Positions 1 through 11,232 of a stretch of DNA of 64,000 nt are shown in pieces. The DNA is taken from the NCBI GenBank assembly GCA_024707205.1, contig JANQAD010000001.1, positions 1,263,979 to 1,327,978 on the forward strand. Direction: 5' to 3'. The position numbers and the translations under genes were made by a program. This stretch comes from Demequina sp. (GTDB lineage Bacteria; Actinomycetota; Actinomycetes; Actinomycetales; Demequinaceae). Under the pieces are notes generated by a model. The model saw only the letters and a program-made list of their open reading frames with translations, did not search any database and was not told the origin of the DNA. Numbering within the stretch: the stretch's first letter is position 1; each line of letters begins with the position of its first letter.

Positions 1-20
1 CCCTCCCGCGAACGGGAGGG
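1..20 (-). terminator. Hairpin terminator of the sugar ABC operon
   Basis: A perfect 8-bp stem (ccctcccg / cgggaggg) with a 4-base loop lies 30 bp beyond the stop codon of the minus-strand permease gene. Read on the minus strand the loop is TTCG, a stable tetraloop. It probably ends the three-gene importer transcript. Any U-tract would lie beyond the window edge. Confidence 0.7.
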
Positions 21-49
21 GGCCTCTGAGGTGCTGCAGCGTCGGGCGG

Positions 50-1369
50 CTAGCCCACCACGCCGGCGCGGCGACGCGATAGGGCGTCCACCGTGGCGGC
101 GATGATGAGGACCGCGCCGCTCGCCGCGAGCGTGGCGCCCGCGGGAAGGTGAATCAGCAGCAGGCCGTTGTTGATGACGGCGATCACGAACGCACCGACC
201 ACCGCGTGAACCAGGCGGCCGCGGCCGCCGAAGAGGCTCACGCCACCGACCACGGCGGCTGCGACACCGCTGAGCACGATGTCACGACCGAGCGTTGCAT
301 CGGCGAGACCGGAGCGCGACACCGTGAAGACGCCAGCGATGACGGCGAGCACGGAACACGTGCAGAACGCGGCCCACTTCACGAGCGTCACGTTGACACC
401 CGAGCGGCGAGCCGCCTCGGCGTTGCCGCCGATGGCGTACAAGTACCGGCCGTACCTGGTGCGGTCAAGCACGAACGTGCCCACCAAGAAGATGAGCAGG
501 ATGAACGGGACCACGATCGGCACGCCCTGGAGCGACTTCAGCTTGGTTCCGCGGTCCGCGTTGAGCACGATGACCATGACGGCGCCGATGATCGCGATGC
601 CGGCCAGCTTGAGGTACGTGACAACCATCGGCGGGTTCGGGGCGCCGGACGCCGCGCGCCGAGCCCGATCCCACATAGCGACACCGAACAGCAGCAGCAG
701 CACGATGGCCAGCAGCGCCCAGCCGGCCCACACGGGCAGGTTGCTGTTCTGGATGGCCAGGATCTGCGGCGGGATGACGCGGTAGGAGCCACCCGCCCCG
801 ATGATGATCAGGATCACGCCTTGGAGGCCAAGGAACAATCCCAGTGTCACCACGAACGATGGAACGCCGATCTTGGCCACGAAGAACCCGATGGTGAAGC
901 CGATCGCGAAGCCGATCGCGAGCGCGATGAGCAGCGCCACCGGCCACGAGAAGCCGTCCGGCTGAGTGAGCCGCACGAACACCGACATCGCGACGCCGAA
1001 CGTGACGCCAGCGGAAAGGTCGATCTCGCCGAGCAGCAGCACGAACACGAGCGCCATGCCCAGGGTCACGAGCTCCGCCGCCTGCGTGAGCAGGTTGGCG
1101 ATGTTGCGCTCCGTGAGGAAGTGGCTGTCGGCGAACGAGAAGATCACCATCAGCACCACAAGGCCGGCGACGGCGGGCAGGGCGCCCATCTCGCCGCCAC
1201 GCAGGCGCTGGATGTACGCCTGGAAGTGCTCGCCGACCGAGGTCGACATTCCCTTCCCCAGAAGGTTGGGCGTGTCGGGGTCGGGGACGACGCCAACCGG
1301 AGCGTCCACGATCGCGGCCGCCTGGGCGGGGCTCAGCTTGGAGGCCGGAGGATTGGTCTCTTTGCTCAT
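50..1369 (-). CDS. Sugar ABC transporter permease, XylH/RbsC type
   Basis: This is an inner-membrane permease of the BPD_transp_2 family for a pentose or similar monosaccharide, 439 residues. A soluble N-terminal tail of about 60 residues precedes roughly ten hydrophobic segments. The family motif GEIDLSAG lies near residue 115 and a glycine-rich GGVSLFGGRGR segment near the C terminus. Its ATG overlaps the stop codon of the ATPase gene by 4 bp, so the two are translationally coupled. Order in the operon is binding protein, ATPase, permease. Xylose is the likeliest substrate by resemblance to XylH, but there is no xylose isomerase or kinase nearby to confirm it. Confidence 0.88.
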   Translation of the reverse strand: MSKETNPPASKLSPAQAAAIVDAPVGVVPDPDTPNLLGKGMSTSVGEHFQAYIQRLRGGEMGALPAVAGLVVLMVIFSFADSHFLTERNIANLLTQAAELVTLGMALVFVLLLGEIDLSAGVTFGVAMSVFVRLTQPDGFSWPVALLIALAIGFAIGFTIGFFVAKIGVPSFVVTLGLFLGLQGVILIIIGAGGSYRVIPPQILAIQNSNLPVWAGWALLAIVLLLLFGVAMWDRARRAASGAPNPPMVVTYLKLAGIAIIGAVMVIVLNADRGTKLKSLQGVPIVVPFILLIFLVGTFVLDRTRYGRYLYAIGGNAEAARRSGVNVTLVKWAAFCTCSVLAVIAGVFTVSRSGLADATLGRDIVLSGVAAAVVGGVSLFGGRGRLVHAVVGAFVIAVINNGLLLIHLPAGATLAASGAVLIIAATVDALSRRRAGVVG

Positions 1370-2115
1370 GAGGCCATCTCCATCTTCTTGGTGCCGGTGA
1401 TGTAGCCGACCACGTCGTTCGGGGTGGTGTCCTTGGTTGCGAGCGTCGCGGTCATGGTTCCGAGGTACAGAACCCAGATGTCGTCCGCGACCTCGAAGAC
1501 GTCCTGAAGGTTGTGGGAAATGATGATGACGGCGACCCCGCTGTCGGCGAGGCGGCGCACCAGGTTGAGCACCTGCTCCGTCTGGGCAACGCCGAGTGCC
1601 GCGGTGGGCTCGTCGAGGATCACGACCTTTGCCTGCTTCACCACGGAGCGGGCGATGGCCACGGTCTGACGCTGGCCACCAGAGAGGCTCGAGACCTTCT
1701 GTCGCAGCGACTTCACCGTCTTGACGGACAGCGACATCAGCGCGCGAGCGGCCTCAACCTCCATCTGTCCCTCGTTGAAGGTTCCCGTGCCCGTCTCCTC
1801 ACGACCGAGGAACATGTTCTGCACGATGTCGAGGTTGTCGCACAGCGCGAGGTCTTGGTACACCACCTCAATGCCGTGGCGGGCGGCCTCGCGTGGGTGG
1901 TGAAGATCCACGGCCTTGCCGTTGAACAGCACCTCGCCGCCGTCGTATTGCTGGACCCCGGCAAGGCCCTTGATGAGCGTCGACTTGCCTGCGCCGTTGT
2001 CACCGACGAGAGCGGTGACCTTCCCGGCGTGGGCCTTGAAGTCCACGCCGCGCAGCACGCTGACCGGGCCGAAGCTCTTGGTCACCTGCCGCAGTTCAAT
2101 GATGGGTGTGTCCAT
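1366..2115 (-). CDS. Sugar ABC transporter ATP-binding protein, single domain
   Basis: This cytoplasmic ATPase of 249 residues energises the adjacent permease. Walker A is GDNGAGKST at residues 38–46, the signature LSGGQRQ lies near residue 145, and Walker B ends in ILDEPTAAL. XylG and RbsA proteins usually carry two fused nucleotide-binding domains of about 500 residues. This one has a single domain, like FrcA-type proteins, so it should act as a homodimer. It follows the binding-protein gene after about 100 bp that hold a strong hairpin. The start is supported by a GGAG-type Shine-Dalgarno just upstream. Confidence 0.9.
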   Translation of the reverse strand: MDTPIIELRQVTKSFGPVSVLRGVDFKAHAGKVTALVGDNGAGKSTLIKGLAGVQQYDGGEVLFNGKAVDLHHPREAARHGIEVVYQDLALCDNLDIVQNMFLGREETGTGTFNEGQMEVEAARALMSLSVKTVKSLRQKVSSLSGGQRQTVAIARSVVKQAKVVILDEPTAALGVAQTEQVLNLVRRLADSGVAVIIISHNLQDVFEVADDIWVLYLGTMTATLATKDTTPNDVVGYITGTKKMEMAS

Positions 2116-2163
2116 CTACGTCTCCTTCTGGCTTATGCCTTGCCTGCATCTTCGCGCACGCGG

Positions 2164-2199
2164 GAGGGGTTCCGCATCGTTTCCGATGCGGAACCCCTC
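2164..2199 (-). terminator. Intercistronic hairpin between binding protein and ATPase genes
   Basis: This is a perfect 16-bp inverted repeat (arms 2164–2179 and 2184–2199) with a 4-base loop, directly after the binding-protein stop. There is no long U-run on the minus strand. It therefore more likely acts as a partial terminator or 3' mRNA stabiliser that keeps the binding protein more abundant than the membrane components. Confidence 0.75.
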
Positions 2200-2217
2200 G
2201 TTGCGTTGCGTTGTGAC

Positions 2218-3312
2218 TTACGCGGCGGGCTTCAGGCCAGCTGCGTCACAGGCGGCCTTCACGTCGCCGGTGCAGACCTCGTCGTACGAGGCGCCGCCAC
2301 CGTCGAAGACCTGCTGGACACCGTCGGCGCGAACGTCGATCGGGGTCACCGCGACGAACGGCGTGCCGTCGTCGAGCTTCTTGTCAACGGTGGGCTGCTC
2401 GCCGTTGAGGAGCGCGATGGCGAGGTCGGAAGCGGCCTTCGCCTCGAGCTGGTACGGCTTGTAGACGGTGCCCGTCTGGTAGCCGAGCAGCACGTTCTGC
2501 AGACCGGCAACCGAGGCGTCCTGACCGGAGACCGGAACCTTACCGGCGAGACCGTTCTTCTGCAGGATCGTGATGACACCGGCAGCGTTGGTGTCGTTGG
2601 CGGCCCACACGCCGTCAACGTGACCGTCGAGCGAGGTCAGCGCCTGCTCGAAGTTCGCTGCGGACTTCTCGCCGTCCCACACACCGGCGGGCTCGGCTGC
2701 GGGCTTGATGCCAGCGGCCTCCATGACGGACACAGCGCCGTCGTGGAACATCTTGGCGTTGCCGTCAGTGGGGTCACCACCGATGTACACAACGACCGCA
2801 GAGGCGGGGTCGACGTTGTTGGCCTTGAGGCCGTCGACGACCATCTGTCCCTGCATCTCGCCAACCTGCGTGTTGTCGAACGACACGTAGTAGTCGGCGC
2901 CGGCGATCGGACGGTCATAGGCGATGACGGGGATGCCCGCGTCCTTGGCCTTCTGGGCCACCGTGACACCAGCACCCTGGTAGTCGACGAGGAGCATGAC
3001 GTCGCAGCCCTTGGTCAGCATCTGGTCGGCGATCGTCGCGTACTTGGCGGTGTCGCCCTGTGCGTTGTCGATCTGGATGTCGAATCCAGCCGCCGTGATG
3101 GCGTCGTTGAGGGCGGGGCGGTCACCGTTCTCCCAGCGAGGCGAGGACGCCGCGTCGGGGAGGATCACACACGCCGTGCCAGACGCGCCGGCGGGGGCGC
3201 TGGTCGTCGGACCTGCGGTGTTGGTGTTGTCCGTGTCGGACGAACATCCAGCCATGACCAGTGCGGAGGCCGACGCGAGCGCGGCAAGCCCCACAATGTT
3301 GATTTTCTTCAC
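2218..3312 (-). CDS. Sugar-binding lipoprotein of ABC importer, XylF-like
   Basis: This extracytoplasmic periplasmic-binding-protein-like domain of 364 residues captures a sugar for the permease. A lipoprotein signal ends in the lipobox LVMAGC with Cys at residue 22, followed by a Ser/Thr/Asn-rich linker. The fold-I body includes motifs typical of XylF (DYQGAGV, AYDRPIAGADYYVSFDN). The start codon is GTG, chosen because of an AAGGGA ribosome site 7 bases upstream and the signal peptide right after it. It is first in the operon and followed by a strong hairpin. Confidence 0.88.
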   Translation of the reverse strand: MKKINIVGLAALASASALVMAGCSSDTDNTNTAGPTTSAPAGASGTACVILPDAASSPRWENGDRPALNDAITAAGFDIQIDNAQGDTAKYATIADQMLTKGCDVMLLVDYQGAGVTVAQKAKDAGIPVIAYDRPIAGADYYVSFDNTQVGEMQGQMVVDGLKANNVDPASAVVVYIGGDPTDGNAKMFHDGAVSVMEAAGIKPAAEPAGVWDGEKSAANFEQALTSLDGHVDGVWAANDTNAAGVITILQKNGLAGKVPVSGQDASVAGLQNVLLGYQTGTVYKPYQLEAKAASDLAIALLNGEQPTVDKKLDDGTPFVAVTPIDVRADGVQQVFDGGGASYDEVCTGDVKAACDAAGLKPAA

Positions 3313-3387
3313 TACGTTTCCCTTCCGTTGGGAGGGGCGCCCTTGATGGGTCCCCGCGCGAGGTCTCCGGTGACCAACGCGCCCTTC

Positions 3388-3415
3388 AGACTAGGCACGC
3401 GAAAGGTTTCGGTAA
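3388..3415 (-). promoter_or_regulatory. Candidate promoter with palindromic operator for the sugar ABC operon
   Basis: On the minus strand a -35-like TTACCG (3410–3415) and a -10-like TAGTCT (3388–3393) are 16 bp apart. The spacer holds the palindrome CGAAACCTTTCG (3400–3411), as expected for a LacI- or ROK-type repressor site. No regulator gene is adjacent. The rest of 3313–3592 holds no gene; one reverse copy of the dispersed 10-mer is at 3575. Confidence 0.4.
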
Positions 3416-3592
3416 CTAGCGATAATCGCGGCTTTCGAGGGGATTCGGTCACGATTGAGTAACGCGGCGGTGGAGCACGCATAACGATTCGCGGGGCACG
3501 ATTCGACAGCGCGTCGCTGTGACCGTGCACAGGTCATGCGCGCGGCGCACGTTCCCTGCTTGGAGAGGAAAGCTGCCCGACGCTGGGGCGGC

Positions 3593-5883
<2,291 letters not shown>

Positions 5884-5990
5884 GGGAGTGGTAGCTGCCT
5901 CACGGTGAGAATTGGGGATCGCGCGCGCGTGCGCACGGAGAGTCATTCTAGGGGCACGGGCTCGAGCACTTTGCCCAGTATCGTCGAACC

Positions 5991-7489
5991 ATGGCGAGGC
6001 AAGCGCCCGTGGTTCGCACGGCGTCGGGCGATGTTGAGGGCGTGTGGCGCGCCCACACGTGGCCCGACGGCACGGTCACCGAGTTCTCGACCTTCCGCGG
6101 GATTCCCTACGCCGCCGCTCCCGTTGGCGACGCGCGCTTCGACGCTCCCCGCCCGGCGGAGCCTTGGGATGGGGTGCGGGCGGCACACGCCTTCGGTCCC
6201 ACGCCGCAGCTGTACTCGCCGTATGAGCCGGCGCGGATCCCAGAGCCGTCGATCCCCGGCGTGGACACGCTCAGCGTCAACGTCACGACCCCAGATCCCT
6301 CCGCGGACGCCAAGCTGCCGGTGCTGATGTGGATCCACGGCGGCGGGTTCATCGCCGGTTCCGCCGCGAGCCCTTGGTACGTGGGCGAGGCCTTCGCGCG
6401 CGACGGCGTGGTGACCGTGACCGCGTCCTACCGCCTGGGCTTCGAGGGCTTTGGGTGGGTGGACGGCGCCGTCAACAACCGCGCGGTGCTCGACTGGATC
6501 GCGGCGCTCACCTGGGTGCGGGACAACATCTCGGCGTTCGGCGGGGACCCGGACCGCGTGACGATCGCGGGCCAGAGCGCCGGGGGTGCCGCCGTGATGC
6601 GGCTCCTCACGCTGCCGGACGCGCAGCCCCTGTTCCGGGCGGCGATGGCGATCTCGCCTGGTGAGCCATCCCTCTCGCTCGCGAGGGCGTGGCGAGCCGC
6701 GGGAAGGGTCGCGGCCGCGGTCGGCGCCGCGCCGTACCTCGAGGCCATGCGCGACGTGGACCCGCTCGCTCTCTTCAACGCTCGCGACCACTTCCGGCCC
6801 GCGCCCGCGGACCTCCTGACGCGGCTGGCGATTCGCGCGTATCGCCCGATGCTCCCCGGGCCCGTCGTCGACGGCGACGTGGTGCCGCAGAGCGTAGACG
6901 CCGCGCTCATCGCGGGCGTGGGGGGTGACAAGACCCTCTATATGGGCTCCACGGCCCACGAGTTCAACGAGCAGGCACTCCCCTTCGCACCACTGTTCAT
7001 CGGCCAGGCCCAGGCTCCACTGCTGGAGCGCGCCGGCCTGTCCAAGGACCTCGCTACCCGTCTCGTCGGCAGTGCTGGAGGGCCCCAAGGCTGGGCCGTC
7101 GGGCAGCTCATCACCGACGCGACCTTTCGCTGCCACGTCGCGAACTGGGGGTTCTGCGAGCGGGTGCCGCCGCCCCCACGTGGGTCTACGACTTCCGCTG
7201 GGAGTCGCGTGCACCAGGAGTGCACGGGGCTGCGCATTGCGTCGACGTGCCGTTCGGCTTTGACGCCCTTGGGGCCGACGGGGTGGCCGAGGCCGCGGGC
7301 GAGTCGCCACCGCAGGAGCTCGCCGACGCGGTTCACGGCGATTGGCTGGGAGTGGTGCGCGGCGAGGCGATCGCTGCGGATCACCGCAACCGCTTCTCGG
7401 CGATCGTCTACGGCGACGACGCGTCCCGGCGCGAGGAGATCGGCGCCTACGCGCTGGAGCGCGAGTTGGCGACCCACCTCGACAAGTGA
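5991..7489 (+). CDS. Carboxylesterase type B, frameshifted
   Basis: This is an alpha/beta-hydrolase of the para-nitrobenzyl esterase type. Visible motifs are the oxyanion-hole WIHGGGFIAGS and the nucleophile elbow GQSAGGAA. The frame is lost in the G-run at 7147–7151. Reading one more G there joins VANWG to VLRAGAAAPTWVYDFRW and continues to the stop at 7487–7489, giving 499 residues, the normal family length. As given, the open frame runs on to 7562 with nonsense sequence. The corrected 3' end overlaps the convergent TetR gene by 43 bp. It could be a true pseudogene, but see the indel finding. Confidence 0.8.
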
Positions 7490-8022
7490 GCGGCCTCGCG
7501 CTCTAGCGGGGTGGGGTCGGCCAGCGCATGTGCGAGCTGTCCTGCGCCCTCGATTCCGGTGACCAGGTGAAGTGCCCGTGCCTGCGCGGCCTGGGGTGCG
7601 TGACCGAGCTCCTCGAACTGGCTCGCGACCCAGTCGATCGTTCCGCGGACCAGCGCGGCAGCGGCATCCGCGGCCTCGGGCGAGCTTGACCGCAAGAGTG
7701 ACGCGAGGCTCGCGGCATTGCCGTTGGCGATGACCGCCGTTGCGCTCTCCGACGCCGCATCGAGGTATGCGCCGAGCCTCGCCTGGGGTTCCTCGGCCGC
7801 GGACCAGTCGGCGATCGCGGCTTCCTGTGCGGCGGCGAAGGAGTCAACCGCCGCTTGCGCGATCGCGTCCTTCGAGGGCAGGTAGTAGAACACTGAGCCC
7901 GCAGGGACCTTGGCGCGCTGGGCGATCGCCGCGATGGTCGCGCCCTCGAGTCCACGGGTCGCCACGAGTTCAGCGGCGGCGGCGGAGAGGCGCTCGCGCT
8001 TGTCGGATGCGGGTCTGGGCAT
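7447..8022 (-). CDS. TetR-family transcriptional regulator
   Basis: This 191-residue repressor has an N-terminal helix-turn-helix (residues about 10–55, ATIAAIAQRAKVPAGSVFYY, a standard TetR recognition helix) and an alpha-helical ligand domain. A perfect palindrome 14 bp upstream of its start suggests autoregulation. It is divergent from the ABC-2 exporter genes at 8154, which it may also control, and convergent with the esterase. The ligand is not predictable. Confidence 0.9.
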   Translation of the reverse strand: MPRPASDKRERLSAAAAELVATRGLEGATIAAIAQRAKVPAGSVFYYLPSKDAIAQAAVDSFAAAQEAAIADWSAAEEPQARLGAYLDAASESATAVIANGNAASLASLLRSSSPEAADAAAALVRGTIDWVASQFEELGHAPQAAQARALHLVTGIEGAGQLAHALADPTPLEREAAHLSRWVANSRSSA

Positions 8023-8035
8023 GGGAGTCTCCCTG

Positions 8036-8055
8036 ATAGTCAGTAATCTGACTAT
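8036..8055. promoter_or_regulatory. Palindromic operator, probably for the adjacent TetR protein
   Basis: ATAGTCAG and CTGACTAT are perfect 8-bp arms around TAAT, a 20-bp dyad typical of TetR sites. It sits 14 bp from the TetR start codon, where bound protein would cover its promoter. Confidence 0.75.
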
Positions 8056-8074
8056 ACGGCCCTACTAGGGGTCT

Positions 8075-8106
8075 TCCCTGAACTTTCGCCGCGAGTCCCT
8101 GAACTT
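8075..8106. repeat. 21-bp-spaced direct repeat upstream of the ABC-2 genes
   Basis: TCCCTGAACTT occurs at 8075–8085 and again at 8096–8106. The copies start 21 bp apart, two helical turns, so both face the same side of the DNA. This looks like a tandem site for an activator or a second repressor of the exporter operon. Confidence 0.45.
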
Positions 8107-8153
8107 GGCAGGATTCCCTTCCCGGGCGTCGGGCCGCCGCATATGTTCGGCGC

Positions 8154-9083
8154 ATGACAACAGCAACGCTCGCTCCGCCGGCCATCGTGGCCCAAGGCGT
8201 CACGCGCAGCTTTGGCGACGTCAAGGCCGTGGTGGACGCCACGCTCACGGTGCCGCAAGGCTCCGTCACCGCCTTGATCGGACCCAACGGCTGCGGCAAG
8301 ACCACCCTCATGCTCATGCTCGCCGGGCTACTGCGGCCAGACGGGGGAGCCATCTCCGTCGACGGTTGCGATCCGCGAACGGACGCCGCCGCGGTGCGCA
8401 ACGCGATCGGCTGGATGCCGGACCAGTTGGGCTCGTGGGACAACCTCACCTGCCTGCAGACGCTCACGCTCATGGGGAGGTCCTACCGAGAGAAGAAGGA
8501 GTATGCCCGCCAGCGTGGGCTTGGGCTGCTGCACCTGGTTCACCTGAGCGAATTCGCGGACAGGCCAACTCGCGTGCTGTCGAGGGGCCAGAAGCAGCGA
8601 CTCTCGCTCGCGAGGGCGCTGATCCATGACCCACAAGTGCTGCTGCTCGACGAGCCGGCGAATGGACTGGACCCGCGCTCGAGAGTGGAGCTGCGGCAGC
8701 TGGTGCGGGATCTCGCGGCCGGAGGGAAGACCATCCTGGTCTCGAGCCACGTCCTCAGCGAGCTTGACGAGATGGTGGACGGCGCGGTGTTCATGTCAAA
8801 GGGCTCCACGCTAGGCGCGGAGGCGGAGACGATGGTCGCGGAGGCGCGCACGCGCTACCGCGTGGAGTCGCTGGATTCCGTGGCTCTCGCGGCCGCACTC
8901 AACGGGCTCGGCGTAGCGCAGGAGATGCGAGACGGCGCTGCCATCGTCAGGGTGCAGGACGAGCTGCAGGCGGCGCAGCTGCTGGGCGCGCTCGTACGCG
9001 AGGGCGTACCCGTGCACCGCTTTGGGCCGGCGGGCTCGGCCCTTGAACAGACCTACATGCAGATGAACGAGGAGCGGCGATGA
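8154..9083 (+). CDS. ABC-2 type transporter ATP-binding protein (pair 1)
   Basis: This 309-residue ATPase of the CcmA/drug-exporter class has Walker A GPNGCGKTT at residues 43–51, signature LSRGQKQR and Walker B LLLDEPANGLD. The signature has Arg in place of the usual first Gly. Its stop overlaps the ATG of the permease gene (ATGA). No Shine-Dalgarno is visible, and a -10-like TATGTT lies 6 bp before the ATG, so the message may be leaderless. It is a close paralogue of the ATPase at 10291. The exported substrate is unknown. Confidence 0.88.
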   Translation: MTTATLAPPAIVAQGVTRSFGDVKAVVDATLTVPQGSVTALIGPNGCGKTTLMLMLAGLLRPDGGAISVDGCDPRTDAAAVRNAIGWMPDQLGSWDNLTCLQTLTLMGRSYREKKEYARQRGLGLLHLVHLSEFADRPTRVLSRGQKQRLSLARALIHDPQVLLLDEPANGLDPRSRVELRQLVRDLAAGGKTILVSSHVLSELDEMVDGAVFMSKGSTLGAEAETMVAEARTRYRVESLDSVALAAALNGLGVAQEMRDGAAIVRVQDELQAAQLLGALVREGVPVHRFGPAGSALEQTYMQMNEERR

Positions 9084-10252
9084 CCACCACGGAAACCGTC
9101 GCGCCTGCGGCGACCACAGCGTCGGGCAGCAGTGGCGTCAAAGGCAACCCCTGGCACCCAACCCTTCATGGCGTTGCCCTCTCCACCTGGATAGAGCTGC
9201 TCCGCAGGCGACCAAGCACAAAGGGCTACATCGTCTACGGGCTCACGATCCTGGCGATCCTTGGCCTAGGGATCCTCGTAGCAGTCAGCTCCACGACCAA
9301 GCTTGACGCGGCCCCGCTGGAACTGGTGCTGGTGCTGGTCCTTGGCGCGGGAATGCTGATCGGCCCATCGCTCTCGGCAACGTCCATCAACGGGGACTCC
9401 TCCGAGGGCGTGCTGGCGCCGCTGCAGATGACGCGGCTCAGCGCCGCCGACCTCGCTCTCGGCAAGCTCCTCGCGTCGTGGGCGGTATGTGTCGCGGCGC
9501 TCGTCACGATCACGCCCTTCCTCATGTACGCCTACGCGAAGTCCGGCTGGCACCTGGGGGAGCTTGCGTCGATGCTTGGAGTGATCCTCTTGGTGGTGCT
9601 CGCCTTCACGGCGATGGGCCTTGCGTGGTCGTCGATCGCGGCCCGCGCCGTGGCCTCGGTCTCGCTCACGCACCTCACCACGGGCATGTTCGCGCTGGGA
9701 ACGGTGCTGATCTTCGCGTTCACCGCGCCGCTAGTCAGCGAGACCGTCACGATCACGGACCACGACCTTGACTACAGCCAGGTGACGGACCAGCAGGCTG
9801 ACGATCCCGACTTCGACTACAGCACGTTGCCGTGCATAGCGATTGAGGAGGAGGTCCCCTATACCCACCTGGACAAGACGGCGTGGCTGCTGTTGCTCAA
9901 CCCCGGCGTGCTGATCGTCGAGTCCGCACCCGTCATCAACCCAGAGACCTTCGACGTCGACGGGCGAGCGGCGCCCGGATTCTTCTCGTGGGTGCACCAG
10001 GGAGTGAGCGAGGCACGACTTCCCGCAGAGCCGCCGCAGGGCTACGACGCTTGCACCGAGAACGGGCAGGCCACGATGGACGCGCAAGTGGCAGCGCAGC
10101 AGAAGCGGTCCATGGAGACCGCGCTCATGACGCCCATTCCGTGGCCGGGGCTGGCCGTGAGCGTGGCGCTGCTGGTGGGTTCGATGTGGATCGTGATCCG
10201 GCGACTGCGAGTGCCGTACCGGAAGCTGCGGGCGGGGACGCGCGTCGCATAA
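9080..10252 (+). CDS. ABC-2 type transporter permease (pair 1)
   Basis: This 390-residue membrane protein has about six transmembrane segments. Five cluster at residues 45–230, then comes an extracytoplasmic Asp-rich region, then one final span before a basic C terminus (RVPYRKLRAGTRVA). It partners the preceding ATPase. The motif SATSINGDSSEGVLAPLQMT is shared almost word for word with the permease at 11229, which shows that the two cassettes are duplicates. Confidence 0.85.
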   Translation: MTTTETVAPAATTASGSSGVKGNPWHPTLHGVALSTWIELLRRRPSTKGYIVYGLTILAILGLGILVAVSSTTKLDAAPLELVLVLVLGAGMLIGPSLSATSINGDSSEGVLAPLQMTRLSAADLALGKLLASWAVCVAALVTITPFLMYAYAKSGWHLGELASMLGVILLVVLAFTAMGLAWSSIAARAVASVSLTHLTTGMFALGTVLIFAFTAPLVSETVTITDHDLDYSQVTDQQADDPDFDYSTLPCIAIEEEVPYTHLDKTAWLLLLNPGVLIVESAPVINPETFDVDGRAAPGFFSWVHQGVSEARLPAEPPQGYDACTENGQATMDAQVAAQQKRSMETALMTPIPWPGLAVSVALLVGSMWIVIRRLRVPYRKLRAGTRVA

Positions 10253-10290
10253 GCGGCGCGCAACCCAGCGCATCCCCTAGTGTCAGCGTT

Positions 10291-11232
10291 ATGACTGACA
10301 TGGGGGAATCAGCTCCGGCGCTCGAGGCAAGCGGGGTTCGCCGCGCCTTCGGATCGGTGCAGGCCGTCATCAACGCATCGCTCACCGTTGAGCCGGGCGT
10401 CGTCACGGCGCTCATCGGGCCCAACGGGTGCGGCAAGACCACTCTCATGCTCATGCTCGCCGGCCTCCTCAGGCCCGACGCGGGCAGCATCCGTGTTGCG
10501 GGCAAGGACCCGCTGACCGACGGCCCGGCCGCCCGCTCGCACGTGGGGTGGATGCCCGACGTGCTGGGCACCTGGGACTCGCTGACCTGCGTCGAGACCC
10601 TCACGACCTTTGGGCGCGCCTACGGCGTGCCGCAGGCGGAGGCTCGCGATCGCGCGTTCGGGCTCCTCGAGCGGGTGCACCTGGCCGACCTCGCGGCTCA
10701 GCCCGCGCGGGTCCTGAGCCGCGGCCAGAAGCAGCGGCTGTCTCTCGCCAGGGCCCTTGTGCACCAGCCGAGCGTCCTCATCCTCGACGAGCCAGCGTCG
10801 GGCCTTGACCCGCGGTCGCGGGTGGAGCTGCGAGAACTGGTGCGGGAACTTGCCGCCGAGGGAACGGCGGTGCTGATCTCCTCACACGTGCTGAGCGAGC
10901 TCGACGAGATGGTCGACGACGCCGTCTTCATGTCCAAGGGGGTGACGCTCGGCGACAGCGCCGACGCCCTGGTGGCCGCCGCGCGGCAGCGGTGGCGGGT
11001 GGTCGGCAGGCCGGGCACGGACCTGCATGCCGCGCTCTCCGAGTCGGCGCGGGACTGGTCGCCTGCGGTTCAGGGCGATGTGACGCAGGCGCTCGTGCAG
11101 GTCACGGACGAGGACGACGCCGCGGACCTGCTCGCCGCGCTGGTTGGATCCGGCGCTCGCGTGAGCGCATTCGGCCCTGTGGGCAGTGCGCTCGAACAGG
11201 TGTATCTCACGATGGAGGAGGAGCGACGATGA
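10291..11232 (+). CDS. ABC-2 type transporter ATP-binding protein (pair 2)
   Basis: This is a 313-residue ATPase, paralogous to the one at 8154 over its full length. It has Walker A GPNGCGKTT, signature LSRGQKQR and Walker B LILDEPASGLD. I chose the ATG at 10291 because conserved sequence begins soon after it. There is no Shine-Dalgarno, but TAGTGT ends 7 bp upstream, again suggesting a leaderless transcript with its own promoter. A start at 10300 is also possible. It overlaps the next gene by 4 bp. Confidence 0.87.
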   Translation: MTDMGESAPALEASGVRRAFGSVQAVINASLTVEPGVVTALIGPNGCGKTTLMLMLAGLLRPDAGSIRVAGKDPLTDGPAARSHVGWMPDVLGTWDSLTCVETLTTFGRAYGVPQAEARDRAFGLLERVHLADLAAQPARVLSRGQKQRLSLARALVHQPSVLILDEPASGLDPRSRVELRELVRELAAEGTAVLISSHVLSELDEMVDDAVFMSKGVTLGDSADALVAAARQRWRVVGRPGTDLHAALSESARDWSPAVQGDVTQALVQVTDEDDAADLLAALVGSGARVSAFGPVGSALEQVYLTMEEERR

